Assembly: GCF_000332815.1 (NCBI RefSeq)
Contig: NZ_AOFD01000037.1
Location: forward strand, 1 to 43,044
Origin: Arthrobacter nitrophenolicus
Lineage (GTDB): Bacteria > Actinomycetota > Actinomycetes > Actinomycetales > Micrococcaceae
DNA length: 43,044 nt
Direction: 5' to 3'
The position numbers were made by a program, and so were the translations under genes. The notes below the pieces were generated by a model that was not told the origin of the DNA, did not search any database, and saw only the letters and a list, made by a program, of their open reading frames with translations. How positions within the stretch are numbered: the first letter of the stretch is position 1; each line of letters begins with the position of its first letter. Positions 16,885 through 24,338 of the stretch are shown piece by piece.

Positions 16885-17886
16885 CTAGTCCTTGCTGCTG
16901 AAGGCGGCGTCGAAGGATGCGGTGGAGGCGGGGAAGTCGAATTTTTTGAGGTTGGCGAGGGCTTCGGGGGCGCCGTGGAGGCGGTCCATTCCGGCGTCTT
17001 CCCATTCGACGCTGATGGGGCCGTTGTAGCCGATTGCGGCGAGGGCGCGGAAGGATGCTTCCCATGGGACGTCGCCGCGGCCGGCGGAGACGAAGTCCCA
17101 GCCGCGCCGGGGGTCGCCCCAGGCGAGGTGGGAGCCCATGACGGTGTTCCGGCCGGTCTGGCGGACCTTGGTGTCCTTGCAGTCCACGTGGTAGATCCGG
17201 TCCTTGAAGTCCCAGATGAACGAGACGGGGTCGATGCCCTGCCACATCATGTGGGACGGGTCCCAGTTCAGGCCGAACGCTTCGCGGTGGTTGATCGCTT
17301 CGAGGGTGCGGACGGTGGTCCAGTAGTCGTAGGCGATCTCGGACGGGTGGACTTCGTGGGCGAAGCGGACGCCGCATTCGTCGAAGACGTCCAGGATGGG
17401 GTTCCAGCGGTCGGCGAAGTCCTGGTAGCCGGCGTCGATGACTTTTTGCGGGACGGGCGGGAACATCGCCACGTACTGCCAGATGGCGGAGCCGGTGAAG
17501 CCGACGACGGTGTCCACGCCGAGGGCTTTGGCGAGCCGGGCGGTGTGTTTCATTTCCTCGGCGGCGCGGGTGCGGACGCCTTCGGGGTCGCCGTCGCCCC
17601 AGACTTTGGAGCGGACGATGCCTTGGTGCCGGAAGTCGATGGGGTCATCGCAGACGGCCTGGCCGGTGAGGTGGTTGGAGATGGCCCAGACCTTGAGGTT
17701 GTATTTGTCCAGGACCTCGAGCTTGGATTCGACGTAGCCGGGTTCGTCCCAGCGCCAGGCGTCCAGGTGGTCGCCGGAGACGGCGATCTCGAGGCCGTCA
17801 TAGCCCCAGCCGGAGGCGAGTTTTGCGACTTCCTCGAAGGGCAGGTCGGCCCACTGGCCGGTGAACAGGGTGAACGGGCGGGGCAT
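16885..17886 (-). CDS. Sugar phosphate isomerase/epimerase (TIM-barrel, xylose-isomerase-like)
   Basis: A 333-residue AP-endonuclease-2-type TIM barrel. Metal-site blocks include WGYDGLEIAVSGDHLD, FAHEVHPSEIAYD (Glu, His), FGLNWDPSHMMWQGID (Asp, His), IYHVDCKDTKV (His) and ISVEWEDAGMDR (Glu). Start ATG 17884-17886 has AAGGAG eight bases upstream; an earlier in-frame ATG at 17931 lies inside the upstream gene and is rejected. Only one base separates it from that Gfo/Idh gene, so translation is probably coupled. Proteins of this kind paired with Gfo/Idh enzymes often work on keto-sugars or inositol derivatives; the actual substrate is inference. Confidence 0.88.
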   Translation of the reverse strand: MPRPFTLFTGQWADLPFEEVAKLASGWGYDGLEIAVSGDHLDAWRWDEPGYVESKLEVLDKYNLKVWAISNHLTGQAVCDDPIDFRHQGIVRSKVWGDGDPEGVRTRAAEEMKHTARLAKALGVDTVVGFTGSAIWQYVAMFPPVPQKVIDAGYQDFADRWNPILDVFDECGVRFAHEVHPSEIAYDYWTTVRTLEAINHREAFGLNWDPSHMMWQGIDPVSFIWDFKDRIYHVDCKDTKVRQTGRNTVMGSHLAWGDPRRGWDFVSAGRGDVPWEASFRALAAIGYNGPISVEWEDAGMDRLHGAPEALANLKKFDFPASTASFDAAFSSKD

Positions 17887-17887
17887 G

Positions 17888-19102
17888 TCAGGCTCCTTTG
17901 GAGGTTCTGTCGGCAACATGGACGAGTGCACTCTTCGTGGCGGCGGATTCCTCCACGGCGTTGAGGATGTACTGGACGTTCAGTCCCTCCTCGAACGACG
18001 GCGAGGGCTGGCTTCCAGCCTGGATGGCGGTGAGGAAATCGCGGATCTGGTGGGTGAAGGTGTGTTCCCAGCCGATGATGTGGCCCTGCGGCCACCACGC
18101 GTCCAGGTAGGGATGGTCCGGTTCGGTGACCAGGATCCGCCGGAGGCCTTGTTCGCGGGCCGGGGCGGTGGCGTCCTGGAAGCCGAGTTCGTTCAGGTTT
18201 TCCAGGTCGAAGTGGATGCTGCCCTTGTCCCCGTAGATCTCGAGTCTCAGGCTGTTCTTCTGTCCCGTGGCCACCCGGGAGGTCTCGACCGAGGCGATGG
18301 CTCCGGAGGCGAGGGTCAGTGTGGCCCAGGCGGCGTCGTCGACCGTCACGTCCTCGGGGCCGTCCGGGCCGGGGCGGCGGTTTACGAAGGTCTGAAGCCG
18401 GCCGGTGACCTCGGTGACCTGGCCGCCGAGGAGGAACAGGACCTGGTCCACCGCGTGGGAGGCGATGTCCCCGAGGGCCCCGGACCCTGCGGTCTCTTTG
18501 CGGAGCCGCCAGGTCATGGGTGCCTGCTCGTCGGCAAGCCAGTCCTGCAGGTAGGCCGCGCGGACGTGCCGGACCGTTCCCACCCGGCCTTCGGCGATGA
18601 GTTCCCTGGCCAGGGCCAGGGCGGGCACGCGGCGGTAGTTGAAGCCGACCATCGACTGGACACCCCGGGTGCGGGCGGCTGCCGCGGCGGCGTTCATGGC
18701 CTCGGCTTCGGCGAGGGTGTTGGCCAGGGGCTTTTCCACCAGGACGTGCTTGCCCGCCTCGAGCGCGGCGATGGCGATCTCTGCGTGCATCCAGCCCGGG
18801 GCGCAGATGTCAACGATGTGGATGTCGTCCCGGGCAATCACCTCGCGCCAGTCCGTGGCGGATTCTGCCCAGCCGTACTTCGCTGCGGCGTCGGCAACCT
18901 GCCCTGCATCCCGGCCTACCAGGACCTTCTGCTCGATCGCCGGGACGTCGAAGAAGCTGGCAACGTTCCGCCATGCGTTCGAGTGGGCCTTCCCCATGAA
19001 CGCATAACCGATGGCGGCGACGCCCAGCGGACCCCTGGCGCCCGGACCGTTGGTGCCTGTTCCCTTGGCGCCCGGATTCATGGTCCCTGATGCCCGGCTC
19101 AT
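17888..19102 (-). CDS. Gfo/Idh/MocA family oxidoreductase, levoglucosan-dehydrogenase-like group
   Basis: A 404-residue dehydrogenase. An unusual Gly/Thr/Pro-rich leader of about 25 residues precedes the Rossmann start GVAAIGYAFMGKAHSNAW. Further blocks are HVLVEKPLANTLAEAEAM (EKP motif), MVGFNYRRVPALALA, YLQDWLADEQAPMTWR and GSGALGDIASHAVDQ with the catalytic Asp/His pattern. The FMGKAHS and YLQDW blocks recall levoglucosan dehydrogenase-type enzymes, which oxidise C3 of a sugar; this is from memory and not tested. Its ATG overlaps the preceding gene's TGA (ATGA, 19099-19102). Substrate identity remains open. Confidence 0.87.
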   Translation of the reverse strand: MSRASGTMNPGAKGTGTNGPGARGPLGVAAIGYAFMGKAHSNAWRNVASFFDVPAIEQKVLVGRDAGQVADAAAKYGWAESATDWREVIARDDIHIVDICAPGWMHAEIAIAALEAGKHVLVEKPLANTLAEAEAMNAAAAAARTRGVQSMVGFNYRRVPALALARELIAEGRVGTVRHVRAAYLQDWLADEQAPMTWRLRKETAGSGALGDIASHAVDQVLFLLGGQVTEVTGRLQTFVNRRPGPDGPEDVTVDDAAWATLTLASGAIASVETSRVATGQKNSLRLEIYGDKGSIHFDLENLNELGFQDATAPAREQGLRRILVTEPDHPYLDAWWPQGHIIGWEHTFTHQIRDFLTAIQAGSQPSPSFEEGLNVQYILNAVEESAATKSALVHVADRTSKGA

Positions 19103-20235
19103 GCGGTGCCGCCAAGGGTCAAGGTCTCCGGTGCCCAGTCTTCGGGCAGGGGAGCGGAGGCCGGGGCGGAGCTTTCGACGTCGACGAAGGTCCCGGATTC
19201 GATGGACTCGGAGATGGAGACCATGCTGTCCAGCACGTGGTAGGCCAGCTGGCCGGTGGCGCGGTGGGGGACACCGGCGCGGAGGGAGCGGGCCAAGTCC
19301 AGGACCCCCATGCCGCGGCCGTTGGCCGGGCCGGTGGCCGGGATGGTGGTCCAGTCCTCGTCTCCGGCGCGCCAGAGCCTGATGTCGCCGTCGAAGTTGT
19401 TGGGGTCCGGCAGGGAGATGGTGGCCTCTGTGCCGGTGATTTCAACGAAGCCCATCCGGACCCGGGGGGACTCGAAGGAGAAGACGCTGTGCGAGGAGGC
19501 GCCGGATTCGAACTGGGCTATGGCCGAGACGTGGGTAGGCACTTCCACGGTGAACTCCTCGCCGGCTTTGGGGCCGGAGCCGATGACGCGGACCTCCTTG
19601 GCCTTGGAGCCGACGGCGGCAACCTTGCGGATGGAGCCGAAGGCCTGGACCAGCGTGGTGAGGTAGTAGGGGCCCATATCGAACAGCGGGCCTGCCCCGG
19701 ACTGGAAGAGGAAGGCCGGGTTGGGGTGCCATGATTCCGGGCCCGGGGTCTGGAACGTGGTCATCGCGGTCAGCGGCGTGCCGATGTCGCCGTGCTGGAT
19801 GAGCCGGAGGGCGGTCTGCAGGCCGGCGCCCAGGAATGTGTCCGGTGCGCAGCCGAGCCGGATCCCGGCAGCGTCGGCGGCCTTGAGCAGGCCCAGCCCG
19901 GATTCCCGGTCCAGGCTGATGGGCTTTTCGGTCCAGACGTGCTTGCCCGCGTTCACGGCTGCCGTTGCCACCTCGACGTGGGCCGCCGGGATGGTGAGGT
20001 TGACGATGATTTCGACGTCGGGGTGGTTCAGCGCCTTCTCCACGCCGCCCCACTCGGGGATCCCGTATTCGGCGGCCCGGGCTTCCGCGGCCTCCTCGAA
20101 CAGGTCCGCGATGACGTGGACTTTCAGGTCGGGGAAAACCGTGAGGTTGTCCAGGTACTGCTTGCTGATGTTGCCGGCGCCGATGACGCCGACACCCACC
20201 GGACCCCGGCGGGAAGAGGCTGCGGGGCTGCTCAT
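19099..20235 (-). CDS. Gfo/Idh/MocA family oxidoreductase
   Basis: A 378-residue NAD(P)-dependent oxidoreductase. Rossmann motif GVGVIGAGNISKQYLDNL, EKP block HVWTEKPISLDRESGLGLL, then LGCAPDTFLGAGLQTALRLI and FLFQSGAGPLFDMGPYYLT, where D and the tyrosines occupy the usual catalytic segment. The start is ATG 20233-20235, overlapping the upstream isomerase's TGA by four bases (ATGA). The reading frame stays open far upstream, but that part lies over the isomerase gene in another frame and is rejected. Second gene of the ROK-controlled operon. Substrate unknown. Confidence 0.88.
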   Translation of the reverse strand: MSSPAASSRRGPVGVGVIGAGNISKQYLDNLTVFPDLKVHVIADLFEEAAEARAAEYGIPEWGGVEKALNHPDVEIIVNLTIPAAHVEVATAAVNAGKHVWTEKPISLDRESGLGLLKAADAAGIRLGCAPDTFLGAGLQTALRLIQHGDIGTPLTAMTTFQTPGPESWHPNPAFLFQSGAGPLFDMGPYYLTTLVQAFGSIRKVAAVGSKAKEVRVIGSGPKAGEEFTVEVPTHVSAIAQFESGASSHSVFSFESPRVRMGFVEITGTEATISLPDPNNFDGDIRLWRAGDEDWTTIPATGPANGRGMGVLDLARSLRAGVPHRATGQLAYHVLDSMVSISESIESGTFVDVESSAPASAPLPEDWAPETLTLGGTA

Positions 20236-20978
20236 GCCTTGATCCCTTCGCCGGAAGCGGTCAGGAAGGACAGGCTTTCGGTGATGCCCTCGAAGATATC
20301 GCCGGCGTAGTCGTCGAACTCCACCACGCCCACCTCCAGGGACTGTGCCGCGGCGATCACGTCCATGACCGGGACTTTCCCCTGCCCGGCGGGCTGCTGG
20401 GCCTTGGTGTCGGCGGTGAGGGGGCCGTCCTTGATGTGGATGAACTTCACCCGGTCGCCGAGCCTGGCAAGGATGTCCACCGGGTCCTGGCCGCCGACCG
20501 CCACCCAGTAGGTGTCCACCTCCAGGACGAGTTCCGGATCGAGCAGTTCCGTGAAGTATTCCAGTGCGGTCCTGCCGTCGATGATGGACTCCAGCTCCCA
20601 GGCGTGGTTGTGGTAGCCCACCCGGACACCATATTCCGCGCCTTTCCGGGCCGCGGCGTTGAGCGCGGCGGCCGTGGCCTTGATGGCTTCGGCATCCTGC
20701 CACCGCTCCGCCGGAATGTAGGGTTCGATGACCGTCCGGATGCCCAGTTCCCTGGCCGCGGCGAAGATCCCGTCCTGGTCCTGGCTGAGCAACGGGGCGT
20801 GGCCGGAAGGCGCGGTGAGCCCGTTTTCCCTCAGCGCGGCGCCCAGTTCCTTGGCGGTGGCAACGAAGTTGTAGGGCTCCACCTGGGAGAAACCGATCTC
20901 GGCAACCCTCCTGATGGTGCCCGGCAGGTCCCTCGAGATTGCGTCGCGGACGGTGTACAGCTGAAGTGCGTAGGACAT
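20232..20978 (-). CDS. Sugar phosphate isomerase/epimerase (TIM barrel), first gene of the operon
   Basis: A 248-residue IolE/AP-endonuclease-2-like TIM barrel. It starts SYALQLYTVRDAISRDLPGT; metal-site segments are VGYHNHAWELE (His, Glu), LVLEVDTYWVAVGG (Asp), KFIHIKDGPL (His) and VGVVEFDDYAG (Glu). Start ATG 20976-20978 has AGGAG five bases upstream; an earlier ATG at 21011 lacks this. The promoter is about 60 bases upstream, so this gene leads a five-gene sugar operon, perhaps with GNAT as a sixth. The partner Gfo/Idh enzymes suggest an oxidation then isomerisation or cleavage pathway. Confidence 0.88.
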   Translation of the reverse strand: MSYALQLYTVRDAISRDLPGTIRRVAEIGFSQVEPYNFVATAKELGAALRENGLTAPSGHAPLLSQDQDGIFAAARELGIRTVIEPYIPAERWQDAEAIKATAAALNAAARKGAEYGVRVGYHNHAWELESIIDGRTALEYFTELLDPELVLEVDTYWVAVGGQDPVDILARLGDRVKFIHIKDGPLTADTKAQQPAGQGKVPVMDVIAAAQSLEVGVVEFDDYAGDIFEGITESLSFLTASGEGIKA

Positions 20979-21037
20979 GGTGCTCCTGGCTTCGGTGGCG
21001 GGCATCGGCATAAAAAGTGGCCTGGCGGTCTAGTGCA

Positions 21038-21073
21038 AAGCTAGAAGGACTTTTGACGGACGTCAAGCAAAAG
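21038..21073 (-). promoter_or_regulatory. Promoter of the Gfo/Idh-isomerase operon with overlapping operator
   Basis: On the minus strand, -35 TTGACG (21061-21066), a 17-bp spacer and -10 TAGCTT (21038-21043) form a good sigma70-like promoter. Two nested inverted repeats overlap it: TTGACG-GA-CGTCAA (21053-21066) and the outer CTTTTG/CAAAAG (21050-21073). Bound protein here would block the -35 box. The divergent ROK gene is the obvious regulator. Confidence 0.65.
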
Positions 21074-21116
21074 TTGTTGAAGTGACAGGAAGAAGTCCCC
21101 GTGTTATCTATGGTTG

Positions 21117-22337
21117 ATGACCAAAAGCCACGGAGAAGGAGCTTCCCTCCTCGAGTACCCGGCGTCCCAGGGGCGGGCCGGAGACCTTTTCCAGCTTTTG
21201 CGGGACGGGAAGGCGCGCACTAGGGCCGAGCTGGCCGGAAGCACCGGCCTCGCGCGTTCCACCGTGGCCTCGCGGATCGAAGCGCTGATGCTGTCCGGCC
21301 TGGTGGGGCCCGCCGGTGAGGCCACCTCCAGTGGCGGCAGGCCGCCGTCGCGCTTTGCCTTCAACCCCTCGTCGCGGGTGGTCCTGGCCGTCGACGTCGG
21401 GGCAAGCCACGTGATCGTGGCCGTCACCGACCTGGGCGGGAAGATCCTGGCCGAACAACGGCTGGCCCGGCAGGTGTCGGACGGCCCGGAAGCGGTACTG
21501 GACCAGGTGGTGGCACAGGGCAGGAAACTGCTCGCCACGGCGGGGCGGAAGGCCGGCGAGCTGGCAGGCGTGGGCATCGGCCTGCCCGGCCCGGTGGAGC
21601 ACGACTCCGGAAAGCCGGTGAAGCCTCCCATCATGCCCGGCTGGGACGGCTTCGACGTGGTTGGCTACGTGCAGCAGTCCCTCCGCGTCCCCGTGCTGGT
21701 GGACAATGATGTGAACATCATGGCCCTGGGGGAGCGGACCGCCCATTGGCCGGAGCACGGCAACTTCTTTTTCGTGAAGGTGGCCACCGGCATCGGTTCC
21801 GGCATCATCAGCAGCGGCGAACTGCAGCGCGGCGCCAACGGCACAGCCGGAGACCTGGGGCATGTCCAGCTGGCGAGGGGCGCGGACGTGCAGTGCGCGT
21901 GCGGGAATTACGGCTGCCTCGAAGCCCTGGCGTCAGGTCCCGCCATCGCCCGCGCTTTGCGGGAACAGGGGCTGGACGCGGCAAAGGGCTCTGATGTCCT
22001 TCGGCTCGCCTCGGACGGAAACCTCCAGGCCATCCAGGCCCTGCGCCAGGCAGGCCGGGATATCGGCGAGGTGCTGGCCACCGTGGTGAACCTCCTCAAT
22101 CCGTCCGTGATTGTGGTGGGCGGCAGCATCGGTGTGTCCGGCGAACACCTGGTGGCCGGCATCCGGGAAGTGGTGTACCGGCGGTCGCAGCCACTGGCCA
22201 CCTCGCATTTGCGGATCGCCGTCTCCATCGCCGGGGACCAGGCGGCAATACTGGGTGCCAGCCGCATGGTCACCCAGTACGTTCTCTCGCCGGCGGTCAT
22301 CGAGGCAACACTGGCGGGAACAGCCGCGGCAGGGTGA
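21117..22337 (+). CDS. ROK family transcriptional repressor
   Basis: A 406-residue repressor: an N-terminal winged helix (about 19-60, FQLLRDGKARTRAELAGSTGLARSTVASRI) fused to a sugar-kinase-like ROK domain. The ROK part has VVLAVDVGASHVIVAV, GVGIGLPGPVEH, VLVDNDVNIMALGE, KVATGIGSGII and the zinc motif CACGNYGCLE. Start ATG 21117 (TTG 21114 is also possible) has no Shine-Dalgarno; TTATCT at 21104-21109 is placed so that the mRNA could be leaderless. Divergent from the sugar operon whose promoter carries the inverted repeats, so local control by a sugar or sugar phosphate is likely. Confidence 0.92.
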   Translation: MTKSHGEGASLLEYPASQGRAGDLFQLLRDGKARTRAELAGSTGLARSTVASRIEALMLSGLVGPAGEATSSGGRPPSRFAFNPSSRVVLAVDVGASHVIVAVTDLGGKILAEQRLARQVSDGPEAVLDQVVAQGRKLLATAGRKAGELAGVGIGLPGPVEHDSGKPVKPPIMPGWDGFDVVGYVQQSLRVPVLVDNDVNIMALGERTAHWPEHGNFFFVKVATGIGSGIISSGELQRGANGTAGDLGHVQLARGADVQCACGNYGCLEALASGPAIARALREQGLDAAKGSDVLRLASDGNLQAIQALRQAGRDIGEVLATVVNLLNPSVIVVGGSIGVSGEHLVAGIREVVYRRSQPLATSHLRIAVSIAGDQAAILGASRMVTQYVLSPAVIEATLAGTAAAG

Positions 22338-22343
22338 GCGCTG

Positions 22344-22940
22344 CTAGGGCGCCATCAGCACGTCGATGAACTGTGACAGGCCGTCTGCCACGTCCACTTC
22401 CTTGTCGTAGAGCCACTGCAGCTGCAGGCCGTCCGAGATGGCGACGACCAGCCGGGCAAGGTCCCTTGCCGGCAGGTCCGTGCGGGCCTGGCCGTCGGAC
22501 TGGCGCCGCTCAATGTCCACTGTCAGGACGTCCACCACTTCCGCGAACCGGTCCTTGAAGTAGCCATGGGAGTCATGCCCGGGGTCGTTCGCGGTGGCGG
22601 AGGCAACCGCGTACAGCGTTGTCAGGCCCGGTTCCGCCCGGTTGCGCTCTGCGGAGCGCACCATCAGCGGCAGCCCGGCGTCTGTATCCATGGCCGCCAT
22701 GCTCCGCCTGTCGCGCTCGGCCAGGACGGCGGTCAGGAGCTCCTGCTTGCCACGGAAGTAGTGGAAGAGCGTGGCTTCCTTCACGCCCACCAGTTCAGCC
22801 ACGCGCTTCAGGGCCGTGCCTTCGAAGCCTTCTGTTGCAAAAACGTCGGTTGCTGTCTGGATGATCTGCTCGCGGCGTTCGGCTCCCTTGGCGTACTGTC
22901 CGCGCGGCTTTGATGAAGGCACCAGGACAGTGTATTTCAC
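22344..22940 (-). CDS. TetR/AcrR family transcriptional regulator
   Basis: A 198-residue repressor with HTH at about 23-68 (QIIQTATDVFATEGFEG, LKRVAELVGVKEATLFHYF). The start is GTG 22938-22940; it gives a 20-residue arm before the HTH. The gene is divergent from an MFS permease and GH3 beta-glucosidase, with a palindrome and promoter in the 91-bp gap, so it very likely regulates them, probably in response to a glycoside or aglycone (inference). Its 3' end lies six bases from the convergent ROK gene. Confidence 0.88.
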   Translation of the reverse strand: MKYTVLVPSSKPRGQYAKGAERREQIIQTATDVFATEGFEGTALKRVAELVGVKEATLFHYFRGKQELLTAVLAERDRRSMAAMDTDAGLPLMVRSAERNRAEPGLTTLYAVASATANDPGHDSHGYFKDRFAEVVDVLTVDIERRQSDGQARTDLPARDLARLVVAISDGLQLQWLYDKEVDVADGLSQFIDVLMAP

Positions 22941-22955
22941 GCTTCGGCGCGAAAG

Positions 22956-22986
22956 CCTAGTCAGACTCGGTTTTTGTGGGTACCAT
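22956..22986 (+). promoter_or_regulatory. Promoter and palindromic operator for the MFS-beta-glucosidase operon
   Basis: CCTAGTC-A-GACTCGG (22956-22970) is a 7-1-7 inverted repeat with one mismatch, extended by flanking AAA and TTT. TAGTCA (22958-22963), a 17-bp spacer and TACCAT (22981-22986) match the sigma70 consensus at four of six positions each. The -35 box lies within the palindrome, as expected for repression by the divergent TetR. Confidence 0.5.
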
Positions 22987-23031
22987 TTTCTGCAGGACCC
23001 AACGGAGGGTCAATTTCTGTCAGGAGGCACC

Positions 23032-24338
23032 GTGGCCGTCACGACCAACACCGGGGATTCCGCAGGGCTGACAGTGCCCGCAACCCCGTCCAGCACTACA
23101 ACTTCATCCGTTCCCGCTCCGGGAAGCCCCGTCAAAACACCCCGCGCCTACGTCATTGGCATGCCCATCGCCAGCGCAGGCCTGTGGATGGCCGTCCTGG
23201 CCCCGGCCCTGGTGGTGCTGGCCATCAAGGTTTCGGAAATCACCACGCCGGAAACCCGGGCCGGGGCCCTCAGCCTCGTTGCCGGCGTCGGCGCCTGATC
23301 GCGCTGCTGGCCAACCCCTTCTTCGGACGGCTGAGCGACCGGACCACCTCCCGCTTTGGCATGCGCAAGCCGTGGATTGTCAGCGGCTCCATCGTGGGCA
23401 TGGGGTCGCTGGTCCTGCTCGGGTCCGCCACCGACGTCGCCGGCGTGCTGGTGGCCTGGGTCCTCGCCCAGCTGAGCTTCAACGCTGCGCTGGCCGCGCT
23501 GGTGGCCACCCTTCCGGACCAGGCGGCGCCGGCCGAGCGCGGTCGCCTGTCCGGCCTCATTGGGATGACCCTGCCCATCGGCCTGGTGGCAGCTGCGTAC
23601 TTCGCCCAGCTCTTCGACAACGCCTTCCAGATGGCGGTGGTCCCGGGAGCTGTGGGAACAGTCATTGCCCTTGCCTTCGCCTTTACCTTCAAGGACCGTG
23701 TCCTCACCGAAAAGCCGGCACCGCTGAATCTCAAGGAGATCGCGGGATCCTTCTACTTCAACCCGCGCACCTATCCCGGCCTGGGCTGGGCCTGGTTCAC
23801 CAAGTTCCTGGTCTACATCGGCTACTGCGCCGGGCTGCTCTACCTGCCGTACTTCTTCGCCGACCACCTCCGCGTTGCCGAAACCGAAGTGGCGTCGCTG
23901 GTCTTCCAGGCCACCCTCGTCAGCTCCCTGGGAACGGTCGTCACCAGCCTCGCCGGCGGCTGGATCAGCGACAAGATCGGCAAGCGCAAAGGCATGGTCA
24001 TCGCCTCCGCCATCATCATGATGGCCGGCCTGGTGGTCATCGCCACCAGCACCACCACGGACCAGGTCCTGGTGGGACAGGCCATCGCCGGCCTGGGCCT
24101 GGGCTGCTTCGGCGCTGTTGACGTCGCCCTCATTACCGACCTGCTGCCCGGCAGCCAGACCGAAAACGCCAAGACGTTCGGTGTTTTCAACATTGCCCAG
24201 GCTCTGCCCCAGTCGCTTGTCCCCGCACTGGCATTCCCGGTTATCACCCTCGGCGGCTACCCCGCCCTCTTCATTGGCGGGGCCGTCGTCGGCATCATCG
24301 GCGCCGTCCTCGTTACCCGCATCAAAGGAGTCAAGTAA
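23032..24338 (+). pseudogene. MFS sugar/glycoside permease, frameshifted
   Basis: A 12-helix major facilitator transporter, probably importing a beta-glucoside because it is directly followed by the GH3 gene. The start is GTG 23032 with a strong AGGAGG four bases before it. Frame 1 runs through IGMPIASAGLWMAVLAPALVV to LVAGVGA and a stop. The protein continues in another frame as LIALLANPFFGRLSDRTTSRFGMRKPW (the MFS signature between helices 2 and 3) to the TAA at 24336. One missing C at 23294-23295 (GCC(C)TG) explains the break, giving about 435 residues. All helices are preserved, so the fault is probably in the sequence. Confidence 0.87.

Noticed and set aside
16468..17964. Long plus-strand open frame (498 codons) over the isomerase and Gfo/Idh genes
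   Set aside because: It is Gly/Val/Asp-rich low-complexity translation antisense to clearly conserved genes; typical shadow frame in high-GC DNA.
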